NCBI RefSeq assembly: GCF_015353075.1
Contig: NZ_CP064187.1
Span: 124,001-188,000, forward strand
DNA length: 64,000 nt
Direction of reading: 5' to 3'
Source of the DNA: Rhizobium sp. 007
GTDB lineage: Bacteria; Pseudomonadota; Alphaproteobacteria; Rhizobiales; Rhizobiaceae
Shown piece by piece: positions 9,133-17,174 of this stretch (positions are counted from its first letter, which is position 1; the number at the start of each line of letters is the position of its first letter). Under the pieces are notes generated by a model. It saw nothing but the letters and a program-made list of their open reading frames with translations. It was not told the origin of the DNA and did no database searches. Made by a program: the position numbers and the translations under genes.

Positions 9133-10107
9133 TCACTGGCTCCGGCGGCGGCGCAACTGATCGAAATAGACGATCACGATGATCAGCAGACCGGTGATGA
9201 TACGCTGCCAGAAGGAGTTGACGTTCAGGAGGTTCGCGCCGTTGTTGATCGTGGCCAGGATGAAGGCGCCGATCAACGGACCATGAACCGAGCCGATCGC
9301 ACCGAAAAGGCTGGTCCCGCCGATAACGGAAGAGGCGATCGCCTGCAGTTCCCACCCGTCGGCCTGGGTCGCGTTGCCGATCGCGATGCGCGAGGCAAGC
9401 AGCACGCCGACGAAGGCGGCGAAGGTCGCCGAGAGAATATAGGCGAGATAGATCATGCCGTCGACGCGCACGCCCGAAAGGCGGGCAGCTTCGCGGTTGG
9501 AGCCGACCGCGAAAAGATAGCGACCCCAGCGGCTCAGATGCAGGAAGACGAAGGACGGAACCGCAACGAGTATGACCATCCAGAAGAGGCTCGGCACGCC
9601 GAGAAAGTTGGCGCGGGCGAAGTTCGTGAAGGGCTCGTTGACGATATTGATCGTCGATCCGTTGGTGATGAGCAATCCGATACCGCGCAACGAGGTCAGC
9701 GTCGCCAAGGTGATGATGAACGGCGGCAGACCCATCTTGACGATGCCGAAGCCGTGAAAGGCTCCGATCCCGACCCCGATCAGCAGCGTTATGACGACGG
9801 ATGCCCACACCGGGACCCCTGCCTGCAGAAGCCACGCGAGGATGACACCGGCAAAGCCGACGATGGCGCCGACGGATAGGTCGATGCCGGCCGTAATGAT
9901 AACGAAGGTCTGGCCGAGCGCCAGGATTGCCGTCATCGCGCCCTGCCGCAGCAGGTTCGAAATATTGAGCGGCGTCCAGAAGCTGACGGTGACGATGCCG
10001 AGGAGGATCCAGAGGAAGAGAAGCAGCCCGATCAGGGTCAAGCTAAATAGGATGTTCACTTTTCGGCGCGGCGGCGGGGCGACGATTTCCGTGGGGGTTA
10101 CAGTCAT
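9133..10107 (-). CDS. Sugar ABC transporter permease (RbsC family)
   Basis: A 324-residue membrane permease of the ribose/galactose class. The family signature is clear (GQTFVIITAGIDLSVGAIVGF), and about eight to ten hydrophobic segments span the protein. It sits between the ATPase gene (upstream, 31 bp) and the zinc dehydrogenase gene. Such systems import monosaccharides; the nearby FucU mutarotase points to L-fucose or a similar 6-deoxy sugar. Confidence 0.9.
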   Translation of the reverse strand: MTVTPTEIVAPPPRRKVNILFSLTLIGLLLFLWILLGIVTVSFWTPLNISNLLRQGAMTAILALGQTFVIITAGIDLSVGAIVGFAGVILAWLLQAGVPVWASVVITLLIGVGIGAFHGFGIVKMGLPPFIITLATLTSLRGIGLLITNGSTINIVNEPFTNFARANFLGVPSLFWMVILVAVPSFVFLHLSRWGRYLFAVGSNREAARLSGVRVDGMIYLAYILSATFAAFVGVLLASRIAIGNATQADGWELQAIASSVIGGTSLFGAIGSVHGPLIGAFILATINNGANLLNVNSFWQRIITGLLIIVIVYFDQLRRRRSQ

Positions 10108-10138
10108 TGGTTTTTCTCTCTCCCTCTTATTCTTTTAC

Positions 10139-11689
10139 TCAGACGCCGATCGCTTCGCCGAGCACTTCTTCATGCGTCGCGGCGTGGTAGTCGTGGCTTG
10201 CGACCAACTGGCCGCGGCGGAAAACGTGCAGCCGGTCAGCAAGCTCGTAGACTTCCGGCAGGTAGGACGAGATCAGGATGATGCCTGCGCCTTCCTTCAG
10301 AAGCTTGGCAAACAGCCGGTAGATTTCCGCCTTTGTGCCGACATCGACACCAACCGTTGGCTCGTCGAAGATGAACAGGCGTGCGCCGTGGCTGAGCCAT
10401 TTGCCGATGACGACCTTTTGCTGGTTGCCGCCGGACATGCTGGACGCGAGCACACGGCGGCTCGGGGTCTTGATTGAAAGATTGCGAATCTGCCGGTCGG
10501 AATTCTCCGATTCTTCGCTGTGGCTGATGACCGGGCCTTTGCTCAGCCTCTTGAAGACCGGCAAGTTGATGTTGAGACTGATAGACAGGTTGAGGCAGAG
10601 CCCCTGATCGCGGCGGCTCTCGGGCGCAAGCGCGATCCCGAGCTCCATCGCCGTGCGTTCGTTCTTGATATCGACCTGCTTGCCCATCCAGCGGATTTCG
10701 CCGGCCGTCGTCTTTTCGCGGCCGTAGAGGCCGAGTGCGAATTCGCTGCGTCCTGCCCCGATCAGGCCGTAAAGCCCGACGATCTGGCCGGCCTTCACGG
10801 TCAGCGATACGTCCTCGAAACCAGGCCCCGAAAGCCCGCGTACATCAAGGATCGTTTCGCCGATCGGAATTTCTTCCTTGTGATAGATCTGTTCGATCGA
10901 GCGGTTGATCATCAGTGCGATCAGTTCCGCCTCGTTCGTCTCGCCGATCGCGCGCGTGCCGACATGGGTGCCGTCGCGCAGCACCGATACGCGGTCGGCA
11001 AGCTCGAAAACTTCTTCCATGCGGTGGCTGATGTAGACGATTGTCACGCCTTCGCCCTGCAGGCGACGGATGAGCTTGAAGAGTTGTGCAGATTCCTGTC
11101 GGGTAAGATAAGCCGTCGGCTCGTCGAAGATGAGGAACTGCGTACCGCGCATAGCTGCGCGTGCCGTTGCAACGAGCTGCTGCTGGCCGATGGTGAGCGC
11201 ACTCAGCAGGACATTTGCGGGCAGGCCGAAGCCGAGATCGTCGAGGACGGCCTGTGCCATCTTGACCATCTGCTTCTTTCGCATGAGGCCGTACTGGTTG
11301 ACTTCGTCGCCGAGAAAGAGATTGGCCGCAACCGTCAGGTGCGGGCAGAGCACCACCTCCTGGTGGACGGCGTTGATGCCGCGCGCGATCGCCTCGTTCG
11401 GCGTCGCAAGTGCAACGGGATGGCCGCACCAGAAAACTTCCCCGGCGGTTCGGCTGATCACACCGGTCAACAGCTTGATGAGGGTTGATTTGCCCGCACC
11501 GTTTTCGCCGACAATCGCATGAATTTCGCCGGCCAGAAACGTCATCGTCGCGGGCTTTAGCGCTTGGACATAGCCATAATTCTTCTGTAACGCCCTGAGC
11601 TCGAGGATCGGTGAGCCTGCAGGAATGCGGTTTGCCTCTTTCAGTGTCGCGCTGTCGTCGTGGCGATGACTGACCTCTTCCAGGCTCAT
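10139..11689 (-). CDS. Sugar ABC transporter ATPase, two-domain (RbsA/MglA family)
   Basis: A 516-residue ATPase with two nucleotide-binding domains. The first has Walker A GENGAGKST and Walker B FLIFDEP. The second has a degenerate Walker A (GLIGAGRSE) and Walker B LFIFDEP, as usual for RbsA/MglA. The start at 11689 (MSLEEVSHRHDD) is chosen because a GGAGGAG ribosome-binding site lies just upstream; an in-frame start at 11725 lacks one. It energises the adjacent RbsC-type permease. Confidence 0.9.
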   Translation of the reverse strand: MSLEEVSHRHDDSATLKEANRIPAGSPILELRALQKNYGYVQALKPATMTFLAGEIHAIVGENGAGKSTLIKLLTGVISRTAGEVFWCGHPVALATPNEAIARGINAVHQEVVLCPHLTVAANLFLGDEVNQYGLMRKKQMVKMAQAVLDDLGFGLPANVLLSALTIGQQQLVATARAAMRGTQFLIFDEPTAYLTRQESAQLFKLIRRLQGEGVTIVYISHRMEEVFELADRVSVLRDGTHVGTRAIGETNEAELIALMINRSIEQIYHKEEIPIGETILDVRGLSGPGFEDVSLTVKAGQIVGLYGLIGAGRSEFALGLYGREKTTAGEIRWMGKQVDIKNERTAMELGIALAPESRRDQGLCLNLSISLNINLPVFKRLSKGPVISHSEESENSDRQIRNLSIKTPSRRVLASSMSGGNQQKVVIGKWLSHGARLFIFDEPTVGVDVGTKAEIYRLFAKLLKEGAGIILISSYLPEVYELADRLHVFRRGQLVASHDYHAATHEEVLGEAIGV

Positions 11690-11769
11690 GGACGTCTCCT
11701 CCTCACGAATTGCTGTCTCCTCCACCAGCGATCCGCACCCCTCGGGAAAACGATAACACAGGTGAAGAA

Positions 11770-11801
11770 AAGGCTGCGCGGAATTTCTCGCGCGCAGCCT
11801 T
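11770..11801 (-). terminator. Hairpin with U-rich tail after sugar-binding-protein gene
   Basis: An 11-bp perfect inverted repeat (AAGGCTGCGCG / CGCGCAGCCTT, 10-base loop) followed on the minus strand by TTTTCTT. It lies 9 bp past the stop of the binding-protein gene and 80 bp before the ATPase gene. It probably works as a partial terminator or mRNA-stabilising end that raises binding-protein expression over the membrane components. Confidence 0.7.
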
Positions 11802-11810
11802 GGCTCGTGT

Positions 11811-12797
11811 TTACTGGATCTTCGGATTGATCAGCGCATCGATCTTCGGATCGCTCATGTTCGCCTTGGTGACGAGGTTCGCGCCGGTATCGACGTTTTC
11901 TTCGACCTTCTCGCCCTTCGAAACCGCAAGCGCGGTCTTTATGCCGTCATAGCCCATGCGATAGGGGTCCTGTACGACGAGGGCGGCCAGCGCGCCTTCC
12001 TTCAGGAAGCCGACGGTCTTCTCGTCGCTGTCGAAGGCGACGACCTTGATCTTGTCGCCGAGCTTGTTTTCAGCGATCGCCTGGCCAACACCCTGCCCCA
12101 GGATCAGGTTGGAAGCAAAGACCCCGACGAGGTTCGGGTTGGCGGTGATCAGGTCGGTCATCATGTTGAGACCGGTCGTTGCCTGGCCATCACCGTATTT
12201 GTCGGCAATGACCTTCAGGCCGGGATACTTGGTCTTCACTTGATCCAGGAAACCTTCGCGGCGCTGCTCGAGCGAGCCGACGCCCGGAAGATTGGTGAGG
12301 ATCACCACTTCGCCCTCTTCCTTGCCCGTCATTTCCTTGATGGCTGCAGCCAGACCGTCAGCTGCGATACGGCCGCCCTGAACGTTGTCCGTCGTCAGGA
12401 ACGACTTGAATGCCTTGGAATCGGCGGCAGAGTCGATACCGATGATCGGAACCGATTTGGCGGCTTCGTCGATCGGCTTGCCGAGCGCCTTGAACTCGGT
12501 CGGCGAAATGACGACGGCGGCGGGTTTGCCAGCGACGGCGTTTTCAAGAATGCTGATCTGGCCATTGATGTCGGATTCGGCCTGCGCGCCGAGTTCCGGG
12601 ACGTTGACGCCGAGATCCTTGCCGGCCTTGCGGGCGCCGGCGAGCACGATCTGCCAGTAGAAGGACGTCGTATCCTTGACGATGATCGGGATCGTCACGT
12701 CGGCTGCGAAGGATGGGACCGGCATTGCAGTTGCGATGACGGCGGCGCCCGCGAGAGCCGTGAAGGCTCGACGAGACAGAATGGATTTCATGCGCAT
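11811..12797 (-). CDS. Periplasmic sugar-binding protein (RbsB family)
   Basis: A 328-residue exported protein beginning MRMKSILSRRAFTALAG; the twin-arginine-like n-region and cleavage near PSFA/AD indicate export. The mature part has the type I periplasmic binding fold (IPIIVKDTTSFYWQIVLAGARKAGKDLGV, LVGVFASNLILGQGVGQAI, KVVAFDSDEKTVGFLKEGALAALVVQDPYRMGYDGI). A GAGAGGAGAA ribosome-binding site supports the start at 12797. It heads the importer operon and lies downstream of a candidate operator at 12861-12879. Confidence 0.9.
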   Translation of the reverse strand: MRMKSILSRRAFTALAGAAVIATAMPVPSFAADVTIPIIVKDTTSFYWQIVLAGARKAGKDLGVNVPELGAQAESDINGQISILENAVAGKPAAVVISPTEFKALGKPIDEAAKSVPIIGIDSAADSKAFKSFLTTDNVQGGRIAADGLAAAIKEMTGKEEGEVVILTNLPGVGSLEQRREGFLDQVKTKYPGLKVIADKYGDGQATTGLNMMTDLITANPNLVGVFASNLILGQGVGQAIAENKLGDKIKVVAFDSDEKTVGFLKEGALAALVVQDPYRMGYDGIKTALAVSKGEKVEENVDTGANLVTKANMSDPKIDALINPKIQ

Positions 12798-12860
12798 GTG
12801 GGTTCTCCTCTCAGGTGCGTTCTCCTCCAAGAAACCAGACCGCTGAACGCAGGCGGACGA

Positions 12861-12879
12861 TTTTTATCTATAAAAAACA
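12861..12879 (-). promoter_or_regulatory. Candidate operator 1 of the fucose-type locus
   Basis: The 19-mer TTTTTATCTATAAAAAACA lies 64 bp upstream of the binding-protein start. An almost identical 19-mer (17 of 19 bases) lies in front of the dehydratase operon at 16071-16089. On the minus strand TTGCAA-17 bp-TAACTT just upstream could be a -35/-10 pair, which would place the site near the transcription start, as expected for a repressor. The likely binder is the GntR protein of this locus; that is an inference. Confidence 0.55.
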
Positions 12880-13004
12880 GATGCCGAAGGAAGTTAGCCG
12901 AGGCCTTTTCAAATTGCAAGTGGCTACAGGCCGGCTGCGGCTGTTTCGACTATACTCTCAAGCTCCTGTTTTTAAATAAATTAAACTGCATTCTAAAATA
13001 AATC

Positions 13005-13451
13005 TCAGCCGCGATAGACTTCATGCGGATGCACGACGCCTTTCTTCAGAATAAGATTTCCATACAGTCGGAATTCGGTCGTCGCGACGATATAGGCCGC
13101 CTTCCTGGCATGCTCGTAGAATGCGAAGCGTTCAAGCGGTGCGATCCGGAAATCGCCAGCCCGCCTGTTCACAATCTCCTGGAATTCGAGGCATACCTCC
13201 GGCATGGCGCCGGGATCACCGACGACCTCCATGCGCCATGCCGTTTCCGGAACGAACGTGTCCAGCGGCATATGCGTCAGGATCGCTTCGGCCATCTCAG
13301 TCGCCGTTACGCCGTCGGCACGAATGACATCCGGTCCCATGGTGCTCGAGGGAAAGTTGGCGTCCGCGATGACAATGTCGTCGCCGTGCCCCATGCACGC
13401 TATGGCGCGCAGAAGATCCGGGCTGAGAACGGGATGAATTCCTTTGAGCAT
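13005..13451 (-). CDS. fucU: L-fucose mutarotase
   Basis: A 148-residue RbsD/FucU family protein that aligns by eye with E. coli FucU over its whole length: MLKGIHPVLSPDLL, MGHGDDIVIADANFP (H22 and D24), MGPDVIRADG, RFAFYEHARKAAYIV and YGNLILKKGVV. It interconverts alpha and beta anomers of L-fucose. The start at 13451 matches the family N-terminus; an in-frame ATG at 13478 would overlap the upstream gene. It lies 10 bp after the aldo-keto reductase gene, and its presence is the best evidence that the locus handles L-fucose. Confidence 0.9.
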   Translation of the reverse strand: MLKGIHPVLSPDLLRAIACMGHGDDIVIADANFPSSTMGPDVIRADGVTATEMAEAILTHMPLDTFVPETAWRMEVVGDPGAMPEVCLEFQEIVNRRAGDFRIAPLERFAFYEHARKAAYIVATTEFRLYGNLILKKGVVHPHEVYRG

Positions 13452-13461
13452 CGTCTGGTCC

Positions 13462-14481
13462 TTAAACGCGCACCGCATCTTCGCCGAGCGGCGGCGCGAC
13501 GAGTGTCAGGTGGTCGAATTCAGGGAAGATCGTGTCGGGTAGCGCGGGCTCGAAGAGCTCCATGTTGCGCTTGAAGCTGGATGCCTTTGCCGTACCGATC
13601 AGCACGGAAGAAACGGCTGGCTCGCGGAGCGGGAATTGCAGCGCCGGGGCCGCGAGCACAACGCCGTGGCGTTTGGCGATGTCTTCCATCGCGCCCACCT
13701 TGGCAAGCACGTGCGGTGTCGCGGGCATGTAGTCGAAATGCGAGCCCGGCACCGGACCAGTCGCAAGGATGCCGGAATTGAAGACGCCACCGACAACCAG
13801 AGACGTGCCTTTCTTGCGGCAGAGCGGCAGGAGCTCCGCCACGGCGGAGCGATCGAGCAAGGTATAGCGCCCGGCCATCAGGATGGCGTCGATGTCGGCG
13901 TTGCGCATGACATCGAGACAGACAGGAACCTCGTTGACGCCCAGGCCGAAAGCCTTGATCGCGCCCGATGACTTCAGCTCTTCCAGCGCCTTGATGCCGG
14001 AATTAAGAAAATTTTTCAGGTGGACGGCATTCTTCGCCGCACCGTGCGTGTAGCTGCCGATGTCGTGGACATAGAGAATATCGACGCGATTGAGCCCCAG
14101 CCGCGCATAGCTGAAATCGACCGATCGCATGATGCCGTCATAGGAATAGTCGTAATCGGCATCGAAGGAGAGCGGGTCGACATAGCTATAGTCGGGCACC
14201 GTACCAGTCGGCACGGGCCGCAAAAGCCGGCCAACCTTGGTCGAGAGCACGTATTCGCTCTCGGGCTTTGCCCTCAGGAAATCGCCCACGTGGCGCTCGG
14301 CAAGGCCGAGGCCATACCAGGGGGCCACGTCGAAATAGCGGATGCCGCTCGCCCAAGCAGCTTCCAGCGTTTCCATTGCCTGTTCGCGCGGGCAGGCACG
14401 GTACAGGCCACCCAGAGCCGCGGCACCGAAACTGATTTCGGTGACCTTGAGTTCCGTCTTGCCGATTTTCCTCGTCTTCAT
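13462..14481 (-). CDS. Aldo-keto reductase, probable L-fucose/aldose 1-dehydrogenase
   Basis: A 339-residue aldo-keto reductase with the full catalytic tetrad: D51 and Y56 (FDVAPWYGLG), K82 (STKVG) and H139 (LYVHD). It resembles the D-threo-aldose/L-fucose dehydrogenase and pyridoxal 4-dehydrogenase subgroup, which oxidise the sugar at C1 to the lactone with NAD(P). A GGAGGGAAG ribosome-binding site fixes the start at 14481. It sits between the UxaA-type dehydratase and fucU genes in one operon, matching the first oxidative step of a non-phosphorylating fucose pathway. Confidence 0.85.
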   Translation of the reverse strand: MKTRKIGKTELKVTEISFGAAALGGLYRACPREQAMETLEAAWASGIRYFDVAPWYGLGLAERHVGDFLRAKPESEYVLSTKVGRLLRPVPTGTVPDYSYVDPLSFDADYDYSYDGIMRSVDFSYARLGLNRVDILYVHDIGSYTHGAAKNAVHLKNFLNSGIKALEELKSSGAIKAFGLGVNEVPVCLDVMRNADIDAILMAGRYTLLDRSAVAELLPLCRKKGTSLVVGGVFNSGILATGPVPGSHFDYMPATPHVLAKVGAMEDIAKRHGVVLAAPALQFPLREPAVSSVLIGTAKASSFKRNMELFEPALPDTIFPEFDHLTLVAPPLGEDAVRV

Positions 14482-14510
14482 CTTCCCTCCCCGTGAAGAG
14501 CCGATCTGTG

Positions 14511-16013
14511 TTAGAGCGTTGCTCCCAGATGCCACGGTACGAATTCGTTGTCGCCGTAGCCGAACTCCTCGCTTTTCGTCTTCTTGCCGGAAGCCGTATC
14601 GATGATCAGGTCGAAAATTTCGCGCCCCTTGCCGCTGATCGTCGCATCGCCGGTGGCGATCGTGCCGCAATCGATATCCATGTCCTCTTCCATCGAAGCA
14701 TAGAGCGCCGAATTGCTGGAGAGCTTGATCGAGGGTGCGGGACGACAGCCGAAACAGCTGCCGCGGCCGGTTGTGAAGGCGATCATGTTTGCGCCGCCTG
14801 CAACCTGCCCCGTTGCGGAAACCGGGTCGTATCCGGGCGTATCCATGAAAACGAGTCCCGGTGCAGTCACGCGTTCGGCATAGCTGTAGACCGCCGTCAG
14901 CGGGGACCGGCCACCCTTGGCGACGGCACCGAGCGATTTTTCAAGAATGGTCGTCAATCCGCCGCGCTTGTTGCCGGGCGAGGGGTTGTTGTCGAGCGAG
15001 GCGCCATGCAGCCCGACATATTTTTCCCACCAGGCGATCTTGTCGTCGAGCTTCCTGGCCACGTCCTCGTTGATCGCGCGGCTGCGCAGCAGATGCTCAG
15101 CGCCGTAGATTTCCGAGGTCTCGGAAAGGATTGCGGTACTGCCGGCTGCGGCCAGAAGATCGGCTGCGACGCCGAGCGCCGGATTGGCGGTAATACCCGA
15201 AAAGCCATCCGACCCACCGCATTGCAGGCCGATGATGATCTCGCTGATGGGGATCGGCGTGCGCCGCTCCCCACCGACATCGGCGGCGATCTCCCGGAGC
15301 ATCCCCATGGCGCGTTCGACGGCCCGCCGCGAGCCGCCGGCATCCTGAATGTTGAAGTGCCGCTTGGCATTGCCGGCACCGCTTTGGCCGTAGAGCGTCA
15401 GCTGGTTCACTTCGCAGCCAAGTCCGATCATCAGCACGCCACCGAAATTGACATGGCGCGTGTAGCCCGCAAGCGTGCGGTGAAGGACCGACATGCCATC
15501 ACCCGTCGAGCTCATGCCGCAGCCCTGGTCGTGCACGATCGGCACGAAGCCGTCGATGCCCTCGTAATACGGCAGGATGGTGCGATTGGCCTCGTCTGCA
15601 ATCGCACGGCAGACGGTGGTGGAACAGTTCACGCTGGCGATGATGCCGATATAGTTGCGGGTCGCCGCCCGGCCATCGGCGCGGCGATAACCCATGAAGG
15701 TTCTCGCGCGGTCTTCCTCGGTCGCCGCCTCCGGCGCGGAATTCGCAGTTGCCGCCAGCCGATCGTTCTCGAAATGCAGGTTATGGCTGTGGATATGATC
15801 GCCGGCCTTCACCTCGGCCGTCGTTCGACCGATCGCCTGGCCATATTTCACCACCGGCGTGCCAAGCGGGATGTCGGCGATCGCAACCTTGTGGCCGGGT
15901 TCGATTTTCTGCCGGGTCTCGATACCTGCGACGGTCGCTCCGGCTTCGATCGCTGCCGTTGCGACGGCGACGTTATCTCCAGCAGAAAGGATGAGCCAAG
16001 GCAGTTTGTCCAA
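14511..16013 (-). CDS. UxaA-family dehydratase (altronate/fuconate type)
   Basis: A 500-residue protein with an N-terminal SAF-type domain (VATAAIEAGATVAG..., GDHIHSHNL) and the galactarate/altronate dehydratase core (NCSTTVCRAIADE, DQGCGMSSTGDG, LQCGGSDGFSGITANPALG, TGRGSCFGCRPAPSIKLSSN). The family dehydrates sugar acids to 2-keto-3-deoxy acids with an iron-dependent site. A TTG start at 16013 is preferred because AGGGAGAAG lies just upstream; an ATG at 16061 would overlap the promoter and lacks a binding site. UxaA homologues also occur in the fucose locus of Campylobacter jejuni, so L-fuconate is a reasonable substrate here. Confidence 0.85.
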   Translation of the reverse strand: MDKLPWLILSAGDNVAVATAAIEAGATVAGIETRQKIEPGHKVAIADIPLGTPVVKYGQAIGRTTAEVKAGDHIHSHNLHFENDRLAATANSAPEAATEEDRARTFMGYRRADGRAATRNYIGIIASVNCSTTVCRAIADEANRTILPYYEGIDGFVPIVHDQGCGMSSTGDGMSVLHRTLAGYTRHVNFGGVLMIGLGCEVNQLTLYGQSGAGNAKRHFNIQDAGGSRRAVERAMGMLREIAADVGGERRTPIPISEIIIGLQCGGSDGFSGITANPALGVAADLLAAAGSTAILSETSEIYGAEHLLRSRAINEDVARKLDDKIAWWEKYVGLHGASLDNNPSPGNKRGGLTTILEKSLGAVAKGGRSPLTAVYSYAERVTAPGLVFMDTPGYDPVSATGQVAGGANMIAFTTGRGSCFGCRPAPSIKLSSNSALYASMEEDMDIDCGTIATGDATISGKGREIFDLIIDTASGKKTKSEEFGYGDNEFVPWHLGATL

Positions 16014-16070
16014 TTGTCTTCTCCCTGAGGAATGCGCCCGCTGCATCGGCAAAATGCGCATTGATTTTGT

Positions 16071-16089
16071 TTTTTATCTACAATAAACA
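16071..16089 (-). promoter_or_regulatory. Candidate operator 2 of the fucose-type locus
   Basis: The 19-mer TTTTTATCTACAATAAACA lies 58 bp upstream of the dehydratase TTG start. It matches operator 1 (12861-12879) as TTTTTATCTAYAAWAAACA. On the minus strand a TTGACT box lies just upstream, so the element overlaps the expected -10 region. It probably serves the dehydratase-reductase-fucU operon. Confidence 0.55.
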
Positions 16090-16197
16090 TTTTCAAGTCA
16101 ACGGGAATATTGTTCCTGTGGTCAAGGGAGGCAAACAGCCGCAGATGGCCAGGAAATAGGATAAAGGTCGCAGTCGATTAGCTCCTGCGCGCTTCAG

Positions 16198-16216
16198 ACT
16201 TTGCAGGTTGCAAAGT
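16198..16216 (+). promoter_or_regulatory. Perfect inverted repeat upstream of the GntR gene
   Basis: ACTTTGCAGGTTGCAAAGT: 8-bp arms and a 3-base spacer, ending 29 bp before the GntR start at 16246. Its position suggests autoregulation. It differs from the 19-bp elements in front of the catabolic operons. Confidence 0.5.
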
Positions 16217-16245
16217 ATAAAGGCACGAGGAAAGAGCGGGGTAAC

Positions 16246-17151
16246 ATGGCAAGGCAGAATACGGTCTTCAAGGAAGCCTATAACAGGTATGCTGCTGCTC
16301 TGCGCCCGGATGCCGCCTTGCCTTCCGAACCCGAAATCGCCGCGCAGCTCGGCATCAGCCGCAGCACGACCCGCGCGATTTTGACCCGCCTGAACGACGA
16401 AGGCATCATCCGGTGGAACAAGCGCCAGAAGATCGTGCTGCGCGTTCCCACCGAGAAAGACCTCTTTCCGTCCGAAGAGACGGATTCGCTGCACGACATC
16501 ATCGAGCGCAGCTTCATGCAGCGCATTCTGTCAGACGATGCCGCGCCCGGCATGCAGATCAACGAGCTGGAACTAGCTCGTGAGATCGGCACCGGTACCA
16601 CCAGCGTTCGCGAATTTCTCATCCGTTTCTCGCGCTTCGGCCTCATCGAAAAGCGGCCGAACAGCCACTGGATCCTGAAAGGCTTCACCCGCGAATTTGC
16701 ACTGGAACTGGCGGATGTCCGCGAAATGTTCGAGCTCCATTCGGCCACCGAATTCGGCAAGCTGCCGCCCGAAAGCGAAGCCTGGGCGGCGCTGGCCGAT
16801 ATCAAGGCCGAGCATCATGCGATGCTCAACGATTTCGATGCGCGCTACAAGGAATTCTCAGCCCTTGACGAGCGCTTCCATCTCTTGATCCACGGCGCCG
16901 CGAAAAACCGGTTCATCGCGGACTTCTACGATGCGATCGCGATCATCTTCCACTATCACTACCAGTGGAACAAGGCGTTCGCCCGCCAGCGCAACGGACG
17001 CGCCATTCACGAACATCTCGACTATATCGCGGCACTGGAATCACGCGATCAGGCGGCAATCGACTTCTCGTGCCGCCTGCATCTGCGTTCTGCACGCCAG
17101 ACCCTTCTTCAGTCGCTGCCGCAGAATCCTGCCGAGCCGTCTCCAGCTTAG
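16246..17151 (+). CDS. GntR-family regulator with two winged-helix segments and an FCD domain
   Basis: A 301-residue protein. A first winged helix spans about residues 5-70 (LPSEPEIAAQLGISRSTTRAILTRLNDEGII). A second GntR-type one spans about 85-150 (ELAREIGTGTTSVREFLIRFSRFGLIEKRP). The C-terminal all-helical FCD-like effector domain contains the metal/ligand pattern DVREMFELH, DERFHLLIHGAAKN and HEHLDYIAALESRD. The start at 16246 (MARQNTVF) follows GAGCGGGG. It is divergent from the dehydratase operon and convergent with the short-chain dehydrogenase gene, so it is the likely local repressor, released by a sugar-acid intermediate. Confidence 0.85.
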   Translation: MARQNTVFKEAYNRYAAALRPDAALPSEPEIAAQLGISRSTTRAILTRLNDEGIIRWNKRQKIVLRVPTEKDLFPSEETDSLHDIIERSFMQRILSDDAAPGMQINELELAREIGTGTTSVREFLIRFSRFGLIEKRPNSHWILKGFTREFALELADVREMFELHSATEFGKLPPESEAWAALADIKAEHHAMLNDFDARYKEFSALDERFHLLIHGAAKNRFIADFYDAIAIIFHYHYQWNKAFARQRNGRAIHEHLDYIAALESRDQAAIDFSCRLHLRSARQTLLQSLPQNPAEPSPA

Positions 17152-17174
17152 GCAAGCGCAGTCGGCACGTGGAT

